Shown: piece after piece, positions 32,319 to 41,440 of the stretch
How positions within the stretch are numbered: position 1 is the first letter of the stretch
Layout of the letters: each line of letters starts with the position of its first letter
DNA from: JBCBKL01 sp038521825
GTDB taxonomy: Bacteria > Pseudomonadota > Alphaproteobacteria > Rhodobacterales > Rhodobacteraceae
DNA length: 64,000 bases
Reading direction: 5' to 3'
Assembly: GCA_038521825.1 (NCBI GenBank)
Contig: JBCBKL010000010.1
Coordinates: forward strand, 1 to 64,000
Translations under genes and position numbers: made by a program
Notes under the pieces: model-generated
Database searches by the model: none
Told to the model about the DNA's origin: nothing
What the model saw: only the letters and a program-made list of their open reading frames with translations

Positions 32319-33377
32319 ATGAAAAAAACCGCTTTAGCGGCTAGTTTGCTTGTCGGATTGACGGGCATAGCAAGTGCGGCGCCGGTTGAGCCTTTTACCG
32401 GTCTCGTGGTTTTCGGGGACAGTTTATCAGATGACGGAAAGGCCGGGAGTTTGGCGCCGCCCAGCTTTGGCGGCCGTTGGAGCAATGGCCCCGTCTGGGC
32501 CGAATACCTTGCCAACAGCTTCAGAGCGGTTGGCGCGGCTTCGGGCAATTATGCGATCGGCGGCGCGACTGCAGGCGACGTGAACACCACTGCCTATCCA
32601 CCTTCAGCGCAGCCATTGGCGACGTTCGATGGGCAGGTCGGCGCTTTTTCGGCGTCGGGCCTTTCGAACTTTCTCGGCGACAACCCGTTAGTAACGGTTC
32701 TTTTTGGCGCTAACGACGTTTTCCAGAACCTGGGCGCGCCCGGTTTTGATCCGGTCGACGTGGCCAACGATGTGGCCGACGGCATCCGGGCCGTGTCTCA
32801 GCTTGGCGGCAAATTCGACGATTTCCTACTGATCAACCTCCCTGACCTCACTCTCACCCCGGCCTTTGGTGAAGCCGCGCGGCTCGCCGCCGAGGCAACC
32901 GGTGACCCCTTCGTGATCGGCACACAAGCTGCGATTTCAGCGGCTGCACAGCAGGCAACCATCGATTTTAACAATCAATTGGCGATCCTCGCGAATGACC
33001 TGCGGACAATCGACGGGTTGAACATTATCGAATTCGATCAGGATGCGTATCTGCGTGATGTTATTGCTGATCCGTCGCCTTTGGGCATCACGGATACGAT
33101 CTTTCCTTGCTCGCTGTCGCTGGGCTCCTTTGATCCGACAGCCAATTGCGCGGTCTTGCCGGACGGATCCATTGATCCGACCCTAGCGAATACCAAGGTT
33201 TTCGTAGACAGCGTGCACCCGACAGCACCGGTTCACGAATACTTCGCCGCAAGCATAAGCGCGGCCTTGGGCGATGCCCTGCCAACGCCAACAACCGTGC
33301 CGGTACCTGCTGGGTTGCCGCTTTTGCTCGCCGGGCTGCTTTCTTTCGCCTGGCTACGCCGGACTCAAGCCGCCTGA
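32319..33377 (+). CDS. GDSL/SGNH esterase with VPLPA-type C-terminal sorting signal
   Basis: The 352-residue protein has a signal peptide (MKKTALAASLLVGLTGIASA), the nucleophile block VVFGDSLSDDG (Ser of GDSL), the oxyanion GANDVF motif, and the catalytic Asp/His block VDSVHPTAPVHEYFA. It ends with VPVPAGLPLLLAGLLSFAWL and a basic RR tail: this is the PEP-CTERM-like VPLPA sorting signal read by an exosortase. It is thus probably exported, trimmed and released or anchored at the surface. GGGAGG precedes ATG 32319. Its last 13 bases overlap the phhA stop region. Confidence 0.9.
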   Translation: MKKTALAASLLVGLTGIASAAPVEPFTGLVVFGDSLSDDGKAGSLAPPSFGGRWSNGPVWAEYLANSFRAVGAASGNYAIGGATAGDVNTTAYPPSAQPLATFDGQVGAFSASGLSNFLGDNPLVTVLFGANDVFQNLGAPGFDPVDVANDVADGIRAVSQLGGKFDDFLLINLPDLTLTPAFGEAARLAAEATGDPFVIGTQAAISAAAQQATIDFNNQLAILANDLRTIDGLNIIEFDQDAYLRDVIADPSPLGITDTIFPCSLSLGSFDPTANCAVLPDGSIDPTLANTKVFVDSVHPTAPVHEYFAASISAALGDALPTPTTVPVPAGLPLLLAGLLSFAWLRRTQAA

Positions 33378-34150
33378 TCGAAACGGGCTGGTAAGTCACT
33401 AAGCGCCTGCGCGCGGTCAATGGCCGCGCGCAGATCGACATCGATGCTTTGCACCAGTTGTTCAAAGCTCTCGATTTCAAAGAACACAGGTTGCAGGATA
33501 TCGATCCGGTAAGGCGTGCGTAGGATCGTCATAAGATCAAAGCGCTGCACTTCCGGCTTGCCAGAAAGTGCCCAGTCAAGCTCTTCAGGGCTTGAGATGA
33601 TGCCCGCGCCAAACGCTTTCAGCTTACCATTCTCACGGATCAAACCAAATTCGACAGTGAACCAGAACAGCCGGAACAGATGGGCCGAGTAGTCATCGCC
33701 CAGATCAAGCGCCACACGCCCAAACCGTTCCATGAACCGGCAAAACGCATCGTCGGTGAGCATGGGGCAGTGACCAAAGCATTCGTGAAAGATGTCGGGT
33801 TCCTTGATGTAATCGAAATGCTCACGTTTGCGGATGAACGTTGCGACCGGAAAGCGTCTTTCGCTCAGGAGGGTGGAAAACTCATCTTGCGGGATGAGCG
33901 CATCCACCGCCTTGACACCCGCGCCCGTGATCGCCGCTAGGTGTGCATCGATATCGACAACCTGCGGAATAGCGTCCCGGCTCATGCCAAGTTTATCAAG
34001 CCCGCTGAGGAATGCATGGCAGGCGCTATCCGGAAGGCGCGCCATCTGCCTGTCATAAAGATCGCGCCAAACATCAGTTTCCGCCGACGAATATTCAAAG
34101 CGGCCGTCCGGGCCCGCGATTTTGGAAACATAGTCAGTGCTCAGTGGCAT
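33365..34150 (-). CDS. phhA: Phenylalanine 4-monooxygenase
   Basis: PhhA hydroxylates phenylalanine to tyrosine using tetrahydropterin, O2 and iron. The 261-residue length fits bacterial single-domain enzymes. The iron ligands are seen in DIFHECFGHCPML (His122 and His127) and Glu167 in FWFTVEFGL. AGGAGG precedes ATG 34150. An Lrp-family regulator is divergently transcribed 108 bases away, as in many bacteria where Lrp/AsnC proteins control phh genes. No pterin dehydratase gene is adjacent. Confidence 0.96.
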   Translation of the reverse strand: MPLSTDYVSKIAGPDGRFEYSSAETDVWRDLYDRQMARLPDSACHAFLSGLDKLGMSRDAIPQVVDIDAHLAAITGAGVKAVDALIPQDEFSTLLSERRFPVATFIRKREHFDYIKEPDIFHECFGHCPMLTDDAFCRFMERFGRVALDLGDDYSAHLFRLFWFTVEFGLIRENGKLKAFGAGIISSPEELDWALSGKPEVQRFDLMTILRTPYRIDILQPVFFEIESFEQLVQSIDVDLRAAIDRAQALSDLPARFDQAA

Positions 34151-34196
34151 GGCGCAATCCTCCTGACATTTAGATTAACGGCCCCGTGGCGAGATT

Positions 34197-34208
34197 GATT
34201 TCCAAATC
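34197..34208. promoter_or_regulatory. Palindrome in the phhA-Lrp intergenic region
   Basis: GATTT CC AAATC is a perfect inverted repeat 46 bases from the phhA ATG and 50 from the Lrp-type gene. AT-rich flanked palindromes of this size are typical Lrp/AsnC operators, so it may serve both genes. Confidence 0.38.
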
Positions 34209-34258
34209 GCGCCGCGCCATGCAATAGATGGTCAGGATTTTTCACTATTGGGGCTATT

Positions 34259-34717
34259 ATGAAATTTTCTGGTACGGAAAAGACTATACTCCGAGAGGTT
34301 CAGCGCGATAGCAGCCTCTCTTTGGGAGAGATTTCTAACCGAACTGGAATCGCCCAAAGCACCCTTTGGCGCAAGCTAAACGATCTCGAGAAGTGTGGGG
34401 TGATAAGAGGGCGCGTCGCGTTACTGGATCCGGGAAAGGTCGGCTGTAAGCTTACGGTACTGGCGTTCATTTCACTGACCGATCATTCCGAGGATACCGT
34501 CGCGGGCTTTGCCCACTTGATCGAAGGGCATCCCGAAATCGTCGAGTGTTTTGCCACCTCTGGCCAGGCAGACTATCACCTGAAGATGCGGGTCGCCGAC
34601 GTAGAGGCTTACGAACGCTTTATGACTCAAACCTTGCTGCGCAGCCCGTTTGTTCGCGAGCTTCACAGCTCGTTTGTTTTGAAAGAGTTGAAGTCGACGA
34701 CCGAATTGCCCTTGTGA
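34259..34717 (+). CDS. Lrp/AsnC family transcriptional regulator
   Basis: The 152-residue protein has an N-terminal winged helix-turn-helix (residues about 7-65; EISNRTGIAQSTLWRKLNDL) and a C-terminal RAM effector domain (FISLTDHSEDTVAGFAHLIE; GQADYHLKMRVADVEAYERF). Such regulators bind amino acids and act on nearby metabolic genes. Divergence from phhA suggests phenylalanine- or tyrosine-dependent control of it. No clear Shine-Dalgarno is seen before ATG 34259. Confidence 0.93.
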   Translation: MKFSGTEKTILREVQRDSSLSLGEISNRTGIAQSTLWRKLNDLEKCGVIRGRVALLDPGKVGCKLTVLAFISLTDHSEDTVAGFAHLIEGHPEIVECFATSGQADYHLKMRVADVEAYERFMTQTLLRSPFVRELHSSFVLKELKSTTELPL

Positions 34718-34771
34718 CTGTTAAGGTTTAAGCAGCGGTGCTGCCCTATCGAACGGAAGCCCGACCATGAG

Positions 34772-35566
34772 ATGCCCCTTCGTATGACCGTCAGCGTCCT
34801 TTGCATGAAGTGGGGCACACTTTATGGCCCCGAATACGTGAACAACCTGCGGCGGGGGGTGGCGCGGCATCTTTCATTGACCCATCGGTTCATTTGCTTC
34901 ACGGACGATCGAACCGGTCTGGACCCGGAAATTGAAGTGTTTCCCTTGCCCGAACTCGGCTTGCCGGACGGGCAGACCGATACGCGGTGGCGAAAGTTGG
35001 GGCTTTTTTCGAACGACCTGTTCGGGTTGGAAGGCAAGGCCCTGTTCCTCGACCTCGACTTGGTGATCGTGGGCGGCCTTGATACGTTTTTTGACTTCGG
35101 CGACGGCATCCGGATGATCCGTGACGATGATCTGTTCCGGGCCAAGCCGCTGCGGCGCATCAACGCCGATCGTGACGCGTTTCTTCACGCGGTCGGCAAT
35201 TCGTCGGTCTTTGGATACGAGATTGGGGCGCACGCTTACATTCTTGATACATACCTATCGAACCCGGAAGCGGCGATGGAGCAATATGAGATCTCGCAGC
35301 AGTTCCAGAGTGCGAAGTTGATGGAACGCGGCGCCCTTAGCTATTGGCCATCAGAGTGGTGTGTCAGTTTCAAGAACCACTGTGTCCCGCGGCACTTTCG
35401 CAGTTTCTTTTCCGATCCCAGCCTTCCCAAAGGCGCGCGCATCGTCGTCTTTGCAGGCACGCCCAAGATGGACGAAGCGCTGCGGGGCCAAGGGGGCAAA
35501 TGGTATCGAAGGATAGGACCGGCTCCTTGGCTGCAAGAGGCATGGCAGGGCGCCGTCGGGCCGTAA
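34772..35566 (+). CDS. Putative glycosyltransferase
   Basis: The 264-residue protein resembles GT-A type enzymes: an N-terminal MTVSVLCMKWGTLYGPEYVN, a nucleotide-sugar region FICFTDDRTGLDPEIE, and ALFLDLDLVIVGGLDTFFDF with a DLD in place of the DxD metal motif. Relatives are annotated as glycosyltransferases of unclear donor and acceptor. ATG 34772 and ATG 34784 are both possible starts. It stands alone, with a strong hairpin terminator after it. Confidence 0.75.
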   Translation: MPLRMTVSVLCMKWGTLYGPEYVNNLRRGVARHLSLTHRFICFTDDRTGLDPEIEVFPLPELGLPDGQTDTRWRKLGLFSNDLFGLEGKALFLDLDLVIVGGLDTFFDFGDGIRMIRDDDLFRAKPLRRINADRDAFLHAVGNSSVFGYEIGAHAYILDTYLSNPEAAMEQYEISQQFQSAKLMERGALSYWPSEWCVSFKNHCVPRHFRSFFSDPSLPKGARIVVFAGTPKMDEALRGQGGKWYRRIGPAPWLQEAWQGAVGP

Positions 35567-35569
35567 TGG

Positions 35570-35603
35570 GTCGTCGCGCAGCCTTTCAGGACTGCGCGAC
35601 GAC
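35570..35603. terminator. Bidirectional terminator hairpin
   Basis: GTCGTCGCGCAG (35570-35581) and CTGCGCGACGAC (35592-35603) form a perfect 12-pair stem with a ten-base loop, located between two convergent genes ending at 35566 and 35618. No T-run is present, but the position suggests termination in both directions. Confidence 0.65.
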
Positions 35604-35617
35604 TTAACTCACGACAA

Positions 35618-36268
35618 TCAGGCCGGAGCCTTGGTTGTCCGAAGGTAAGGCAGCACGGTGGTGAATTCACCGAACTTTTCCTTCGCGTCGGCGTCGCTCA
35701 CAGTTGCGGGGATAATCACGTCCTGGCCCACTTGCCAGTTGGCCGGAGTAGCGACACCTTTTGCCGAGGTCTGCAGGCCGTCCACCGCGCGAAGGACTTC
35801 CGCAAAGTTGCGGCCAACCGTCATTGGGTAGGTCATCGACAGCTTAAGCTGCTTGTCCGGCCCGATGATAAAGACAGAACGCACCGTAGCGCTGTCCGCT
35901 GGCGTGCGGCCGTCGGGCAGATAAGCCTCGGCCGGAAGCATGTCGAACGCCTTTGAGACGGCCAGACCATCATCGGCGATAATCGGGAAGTATGCCTCCG
36001 CGCCCCCAACCTTTTCAATGTCACCCTTCCACTTTTTGTGGTCGTCGACACCATCGACGCTGACGCCAATGACCTTGACGCCCCGCTTTTCCCACTCGTC
36101 TTTCAACTGTGAAACCGCCCCAAACTCGGTGGTGCAGACGGGGGTAAAGTCCTTCGGATGTGAAAACAGGATCGCCCAGCTATCCCCGATCCAGTCATGC
36201 AGGCTAAACGTGCCCTGATCGGTCTCGACCGTCAGGTCCGGTACTGTGTCGTTAATGCGCAGGCTCAT
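35618..36268 (-). CDS. 1-Cys peroxiredoxin (Prx6 type)
   Basis: The 216-residue protein reduces peroxides in the cytosol. The peroxidatic Cys45 is in HPKDFTPVCTTEFG, with the conserved Arg in the ATVRSVFIIGPD strand. The long C-terminal arm (LQTSAKGVATPANWQVGQDV) and lack of a clear resolving Cys place it in the Prx6/1-Cys class. ATG 36268 follows GGAGGGA; a longer frame from 36280 is less likely. It diverges from the aldehyde dehydrogenase gene. Confidence 0.94.
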   Translation of the reverse strand: MSLRINDTVPDLTVETDQGTFSLHDWIGDSWAILFSHPKDFTPVCTTEFGAVSQLKDEWEKRGVKVIGVSVDGVDDHKKWKGDIEKVGGAEAYFPIIADDGLAVSKAFDMLPAEAYLPDGRTPADSATVRSVFIIGPDKQLKLSMTYPMTVGRNFAEVLRAVDGLQTSAKGVATPANWQVGQDVIIPATVSDADAKEKFGEFTTVLPYLRTTKAPA

Positions 36269-36391
36269 GATTCCCTCCATCCTTCGCCGATGCCGTTAAC
36301 CATATCTAAGACGACGCGCGACCTCTTGCACCCCCTCTTGCCCGGTGACACTCTTATCGCGTTGAGACGCATGCAATCGGGGAGCTCTGCC

Positions 36392-37831
36392 ATGCTGGAA
36401 CGTCGCCAATTCTACATCAACGGGCAGTGGGTCGATCCTATTGCCGGAACCGAACATCAGGTCATCGACCCGTCGACAGAAGAACCGTGCGCGATCATAT
36501 CGTTGGGTGGAAAAGAAGATGCAGAGGCGGCGATCTCAGCTGCGAAAGCTGCGTTTCCCGGATGGATGACGACACCGACCGACGATCGTATTGCCCTCGT
36601 AGAAAAGCTGATCGATATCTACAAAACGCGGGGCGAGGACCTTGCGCAGGCGATGAGCACTGAGATGGGTGCGCCAATCGACATGGCCAGACAACAGCAG
36701 GTCGGCGCCGGGGTCTGGCATCTCAAGAACTTCGTCAAGGCAGCCAAGGCGTTCAGCTTCAACCAACCCCTCGGCGATCATGCCCCCGGCGATCGGATTA
36801 TTTATGAGCCTGTCGGTGTATGCGCTCTGATCACACCGTGGAACTGGCCCATGAACCAGATCACCCTGAAGGTCGGCGCGGCCGCCATCGCGGGGTGCAC
36901 CATGGTGCTGAAACCATCCGAGGAAAGCCCGCTCGACGCGCTAATCTTCGCCGAGATGATGGATGAGGCTGGCTTTCCGCCGGGTGTATTTAATCTCTTG
37001 AACGGTGACGGCGCGGGTGTCGGTACGGTTCTGAGCGGTCATCCGGATGTCGATATGGTCAGCTTTACGGGTTCCACCCGTGCCGGCACGCTGATTTCCA
37101 AGAACGCAGCCGACACCTTGAAAAGGGTGCATCTTGAGCTGGGTGGAAAGGGCGCCAACCTGATCTTTGACGATGCCGATGAAAAGGCGGTCAAGCGGGG
37201 CGTACTGCACATGATGAACAACACGGGCCAGTCCTGCAACGCCCCCAGCCGGATGCTGGTTCAACGCGGCGTCTATGACCAAGCAGTCGAGGAAGCGGCA
37301 GCCGTGGCAGCAAAGGTCTCGGTCGGCCCTGCAAGCGAGGAGGGGCGGCATATCGGCCCGGTGGTCAATGAGCGGCAGTGGGAAAAAATTCAGGGGCTGA
37401 TCGAAAAGGGCATCGCCGAGGGCGCCCGACTGGTGGCTGGCGGACCCGGACGGCCCGAGGGACTCAATCGCGGGTACTACGTCCGTCCAACTGTCTTTGC
37501 CGACGTCAACAACGAGATGACCATCGCACGGGAAGAGATTTTTGGCCCGGTGCTGGCGATCATCCCGTTTGAAACCGAAGAAGAAGCTGTCGAGATCGCG
37601 AACGACACACCCTACGGCCTTACGAATTACGTGCAAACGCAGGATCACGACCGCGCCAATCGCCTAGCGACCCGGCTTCGGTCCGGCATGGTTGAGATGA
37701 ACGGCACATCGCGCGCAGCGGGCTCGCCCTTTGGCGGAATGAAGCAGTCCGGCAACGGGCGTGAAGGTGGCGTTTGGGGTATCGAGGACTTTCTCGAGGT
37801 CAAAGCCGTCAGCGGTTGGGCGGCCGAATAG
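36392..37831 (+). CDS. Aldehyde dehydrogenase family protein
   Basis: The 479-residue enzyme starts at ATG 36392 behind GGGGAG; the frame upstream of it overlaps the peroxiredoxin gene. It shows the NAD(P)-binding region TPWNWPMNQITLKVGAAAIA, FTGSTRAGTLISKNA, the catalytic Glu in LELGGKGANLIF, Cys282 in NTGQSCNAPSRML, and EEIFGPVLAIIPF. The substrate cannot be fixed; the closest pattern is broad-range aldehyde dehydrogenases. It converges with the pseudouridine synthase gene, nine bases away. Confidence 0.95.
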   Translation: MLERRQFYINGQWVDPIAGTEHQVIDPSTEEPCAIISLGGKEDAEAAISAAKAAFPGWMTTPTDDRIALVEKLIDIYKTRGEDLAQAMSTEMGAPIDMARQQQVGAGVWHLKNFVKAAKAFSFNQPLGDHAPGDRIIYEPVGVCALITPWNWPMNQITLKVGAAAIAGCTMVLKPSEESPLDALIFAEMMDEAGFPPGVFNLLNGDGAGVGTVLSGHPDVDMVSFTGSTRAGTLISKNAADTLKRVHLELGGKGANLIFDDADEKAVKRGVLHMMNNTGQSCNAPSRMLVQRGVYDQAVEEAAAVAAKVSVGPASEEGRHIGPVVNERQWEKIQGLIEKGIAEGARLVAGGPGRPEGLNRGYYVRPTVFADVNNEMTIAREEIFGPVLAIIPFETEEEAVEIANDTPYGLTNYVQTQDHDRANRLATRLRSGMVEMNGTSRAAGSPFGGMKQSGNGREGGVWGIEDFLEVKAVSGWAAE

Positions 37832-37840
37832 CCACGGCGT

Positions 37841-38488
37841 CTAGAACGGCACTTTGGCGCGGGCACGCAAGTCCGACCCGCCGCCCGGGTGCCGGATGCG
37901 CAATTCCTCTGAATGCAGCATGAGGCGCGGGAAGTCCCGTGCCTCGCCTTCAGCATAAAATGGGTCTCCGAGGATGGGGTGGCCGACGGCCCGCATATGG
38001 ACCCGCAATTGGTGGCTCCGCCCGGTCTTCGGCATCAGGCGAACCCGCGTCGTATCGCCTTCATATCGCAGAACCCGCCAGTCTGTGATTGCGTGTTTCC
38101 CGTTTTCATGATCCACCATCTGCCTGGGTCGGTTGGGCCAATCGACGATCAATGGCAAGTCCACAGTACCGGTTTTGGGTTCTAGCTGCCCCCAGACCCG
38201 CGCCACATAGGTCTTCCTGACCCGCCGCTTCTCGAACTCCATCGATAAAAACCGCTGCGCATGCGGGGTCAGGGCAAAGACGATCACGCCCGACGTGTCA
38301 CGATCCAACCGATGCACAAGAAGGGCGTGAGGGTAGACCGCTTGAACGCGGGTCATAAGGCAATCGGCAAGATGCTCGCCCTTGCCGGGCACGGATAGAA
38401 GACCTGCAGGTTTGTCGACCACGAGCGCTTCGCTATCTTCATGCAGAATGACCAGCGGGTCCTGCGGGGGATCGTAAGGGGTGTCCAT
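37841..38488 (-). CDS. RluA-family RNA pseudouridine synthase
   Basis: Started at ATG 38488 the product has 215 residues, the compact size of RluA. The catalytic Asp lies in HRLDRDTSGVIVFA, preceded by VVDKPAGLLSVPG and followed by RPRQMVDHENGKHAITDW and KTGRSHQLRVHM. RluA modifies 23S rRNA U746 and tRNA U32; other family members act elsewhere, so the target is not certain. A TTG at 38509 is an alternative start. Confidence 0.92.
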   Translation of the reverse strand: MDTPYDPPQDPLVILHEDSEALVVDKPAGLLSVPGKGEHLADCLMTRVQAVYPHALLVHRLDRDTSGVIVFALTPHAQRFLSMEFEKRRVRKTYVARVWGQLEPKTGTVDLPLIVDWPNRPRQMVDHENGKHAITDWRVLRYEGDTTRVRLMPKTGRSHQLRVHMRAVGHPILGDPFYAEGEARDFPRLMLHSEELRIRHPGGGSDLRARAKVPF

Positions 38489-38561
38489 AGGTCCGGGTGG
38501 CAAAACCAAGCTGGGTTTTCAACCCACCCTGTGAGAGGCTGCGGAAAATCCGGAGGCTCAG

Positions 38562-38972
38562 ATGCACGAAACAATCACAAAAATGCAGCAGGTCGTAGCC
38601 GAGGGCGACGACAAGGCGATCGCACCGCTATTGGCGCCCGACGTCGAGTTCCGCCCACCGACATATTGGAAAACATGGACGGGGCGCGATGCAGTGGCGG
38701 CCGTTCTGGGCCATGTCGGTCAGGTGTTTACCGACTTTCGTTATCGCCGTGTAATGGGTGAAGGATTGGATTGGGCACTTGAATTTCAGTGCAAGGTCAA
38801 CGGCCTCGACGCGGTCGGCGTCGATCTGATCACCCTGAATGAGGATGGCCTGATCGCCCAGTTCGAGGTCGTGATGCGTCCGCATAAAACTGTCGGCGCG
38901 TTACGGGAGGCGATGAATGCGCGGGTCATGACCGATGCCCGGTTCCTGAAATTCCAGCACGCCCTATCCTGA
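38562..38972 (+). CDS. NTF2-like/SnoaL-like domain protein
   Basis: The 136-residue protein has the cone-shaped NTF2-like fold pattern: an N-terminal helix MHETITKMQQVVAEGD, LLAPDVEFRPPTYWKTWTG, FRYRRVMGEGLDWALEF and LITLNEDGLIAQFEVVMRP. Such domains serve as ligand-binding or small isomerase/hydrolase modules; no catalytic residues can be assigned. It stands alone between convergent and divergent neighbours. Confidence 0.8.
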   Translation: MHETITKMQQVVAEGDDKAIAPLLAPDVEFRPPTYWKTWTGRDAVAAVLGHVGQVFTDFRYRRVMGEGLDWALEFQCKVNGLDAVGVDLITLNEDGLIAQFEVVMRPHKTVGALREAMNARVMTDARFLKFQHALS

Positions 38973-38984
38973 CCCCTCGCGGGC

Positions 38985-41432
38985 CTAGGCGCGGGCCCTT
39001 TCCGACTTTGGGTCGTATAGCGGCTTGAGCGACGCGGTCGCGGCAACCCGTGTTCCCGCCACATCTATTTCGAAGCTTGAGGCAAGAACATCGGCTGCGC
39101 TCTCGCCAGCGCAGGGAACGTATCCAAGGCCGATCGCTGCACCCAGGTGATGACCATAGGCACCGGAACTGAGATATCCGACAATCTCGCCGTCCCGACA
39201 GATTGGTTCGTTGTGATAAAGCAGCAGTTCGGGATCTTTGAGCTGAAATTGCATCAGCCGACGCTCTAGCCCGGTCTCTTTCGTGCGGAGCACGGCATCC
39301 CGCCCGACAAAGTTGGACTTGTCGGTTTTGACCGCAAAACCCAAACCCGCTTCCAGAACGTGATCCTCGCAGGTGATGTCATGCCCGAAGTGGCGGAAGC
39401 CCTTTTCGATCCGGCAGGTATCCATCATGTGCATTCCGCAGAGCGTCAGGCCCAGATCCTGACCGGCGGCCGAGATGACCTCGAACGCATGCGCCGCCAT
39501 ATCGGAGGAAACATAGACCTCCCAGCCCAGTTCGCCCACATAGGTCACACGGTGCACCCGGGCGAGGCCCATACCCAACTCGATCTCTTGTGCGGTGCCA
39601 AACGGGTTCACATCGTTTGAGAAATCCGCTGGAGAGACGCGTTGCATCAGCTCGCGCGCCTTGGGCCCCATGATCGCCAGAACGCCCTCGCCCGCAGTCA
39701 CGTCGGTGATGACGACCCGCCGGTCGCCTACATGCCGCTGCAACCACGTCTGATCGGCCAAGCGGGTGGCAGCAGGCGTGACGACGAGGTACGCGGTCTC
39801 GGAAAGCCGCGTGATCGTGACATCCGCCTCGATCCCGCCTCTGTTGTTCAGGAACTGGGAATAAACGATCTTGCCGACCGGCACATCATATTGCCCACCC
39901 GCAACACAGTTGAGGAAATCGCAGGCATCCCGCCCCTCGACCCGCAGCTTGCCGAACGAGGACATGTCGTACATGCCCACGCCCTCGCGGATCGCCTTAT
40001 GTTCGTGCGCGACGTTCTCAAAGAAGTTCTGGCGTTTCCAGCTATAGCGGTACTCGGCCTCCTGCGACCCGCGCGCGAACCAGTTGGCGCGTTCCCAACC
40101 CGCCAGTTCGCCCATTACGCCGCCCCGATCCAGCAATTGCTGATGGAAAGGTGAGCGTCGGACGCCTCTGGCCGATACCTTCTGCCGGTATGGGAAATGG
40201 TCGGCGTAAAGCAGGCCCAGCGTTTCCTTGGATCGCTCGGCCAGATAGATGCGGTTGCCCTGGAACGGTTGCATCCGCGCGATATCTACGTCACCCAGAT
40301 CGAAGGGGCGCGCGCCATCTTCCATCCATTGGGCCAGTGCCATGCCGGCCCCGCCCGCCGACTGAATTCCGATGGAGTTGAAGCCGCAAGCGACCCACAC
40401 ATTGTCCATCTCGGGCGCAAGACCCAGGTGATAGGCGTCATCTGGCGTAAAACTCTCGGGCCCGTTGAAGAAAGTGTGGATCCCAGCCTCGGCCAGCATG
40501 GGCATGCGGTTGACGGCCATTTCGAGGATTGGTTCGAAGTGATCGAAATCCTCGGGCAGTTGATCGAATTCGAAATCGTCCGGAATGCCTGTCAAAGCCC
40601 ATGGCTTTGCATTGGGCTCGAAGGCACCCAGCATCATCTTGCCTGCATCTTCCTTGTAATAGGCGCATTCGTCCGGAACGCGCAGAACAGGAAGCTGCTG
40701 CAACCCGTTGATAGGCTCACTGACGATATAGAAATGCTCGCATGCCTGAAGCGGTACGTTCACGCCCAACATCTTACCCACTGACCGGCCCCACATACCG
40801 GCGCAGTTGACCACGTGATCGCAGGCAATCTCTCCCCCGCTCTCGTCCTCGGCCTGCCAGCTAACGGCAGCGATGCGGCGCCCGTCCCTGCACACGCCGG
40901 TGACCTTGACCCGCTCGCGGATGGTAGCGCCGCGTTGCCGCGCGCCCTTGGCTAGTGCGTGGGCGATATTGGCAGGATCTCCCTGCCCGTCCTTTCCGAG
41001 ATAGACCCCGCCCAGAACGCCATCAATATTCAGGTGCTCATAGCGCGCCTTGATCTCATCCGGTCCGATCTCTTCGATATCGACACCGAAGGCACGCGCC
41101 ATACCGGCCTGTCGGTGCAATTCTTCGAGCCGCTCGTCGGTCAGCGCCGCGGTGATCGAACCGACCCTCTTGAAACCTGTCGCCACGCCTGTCTCTTCCT
41201 CAAGGCTCCCGTAAAGCTCCTGACTGTACTTGGCGAGCTTGGTCATGTTCGCAGTCGCGCGCAGCTGGGCGATCAAGCCCGCGGCATGCCATGTTGTGCC
41301 GCTGGTCAGCGCCTTGCGCTCAAGGAGAACGACATCGGTCCATCCCAGTTTGGTCAGATGATAAGCGACCGAGCACCCAACAACGCCACCCCCAATGATG
41401 ACAACCCGGGCCGAAGTAGGAAGATCAGGCAT
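38985..41432 (-). CDS. FAD-dependent oxidoreductase with GcvT domain (dimethylglycine/sarcosine dehydrogenase type), copy B
   Basis: The 815-residue protein has an N-terminal DAO FAD domain (VVIIGGGVVGCSVAYHL; His49 in TTWHAAG, the position that binds FAD covalently in DMGDH and SARDH), a linker, and a C-terminal folate-binding GcvT domain (MYDMSSFGKLRVEGRDACDF; IEADVTITRL; VGELGWEVYV). Such enzymes demethylate N-methyl glycines and pass the methyl carbon to tetrahydrofolate. It is the last gene of the operon, nine bases after the BHMT-like gene. Substrate is inferred; relatives include sarcosine dehydrogenases. Confidence 0.88.
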   Translation of the reverse strand: MPDLPTSARVVIIGGGVVGCSVAYHLTKLGWTDVVLLERKALTSGTTWHAAGLIAQLRATANMTKLAKYSQELYGSLEEETGVATGFKRVGSITAALTDERLEELHRQAGMARAFGVDIEEIGPDEIKARYEHLNIDGVLGGVYLGKDGQGDPANIAHALAKGARQRGATIRERVKVTGVCRDGRRIAAVSWQAEDESGGEIACDHVVNCAGMWGRSVGKMLGVNVPLQACEHFYIVSEPINGLQQLPVLRVPDECAYYKEDAGKMMLGAFEPNAKPWALTGIPDDFEFDQLPEDFDHFEPILEMAVNRMPMLAEAGIHTFFNGPESFTPDDAYHLGLAPEMDNVWVACGFNSIGIQSAGGAGMALAQWMEDGARPFDLGDVDIARMQPFQGNRIYLAERSKETLGLLYADHFPYRQKVSARGVRRSPFHQQLLDRGGVMGELAGWERANWFARGSQEAEYRYSWKRQNFFENVAHEHKAIREGVGMYDMSSFGKLRVEGRDACDFLNCVAGGQYDVPVGKIVYSQFLNNRGGIEADVTITRLSETAYLVVTPAATRLADQTWLQRHVGDRRVVITDVTAGEGVLAIMGPKARELMQRVSPADFSNDVNPFGTAQEIELGMGLARVHRVTYVGELGWEVYVSSDMAAHAFEVISAAGQDLGLTLCGMHMMDTCRIEKGFRHFGHDITCEDHVLEAGLGFAVKTDKSNFVGRDAVLRTKETGLERRLMQFQLKDPELLLYHNEPICRDGEIVGYLSSGAYGHHLGAAIGLGYVPCAGESAADVLASSFEIDVAGTRVAATASLKPLYDPKSERARA

Positions 41433-41440
41433 CGCGCCCC

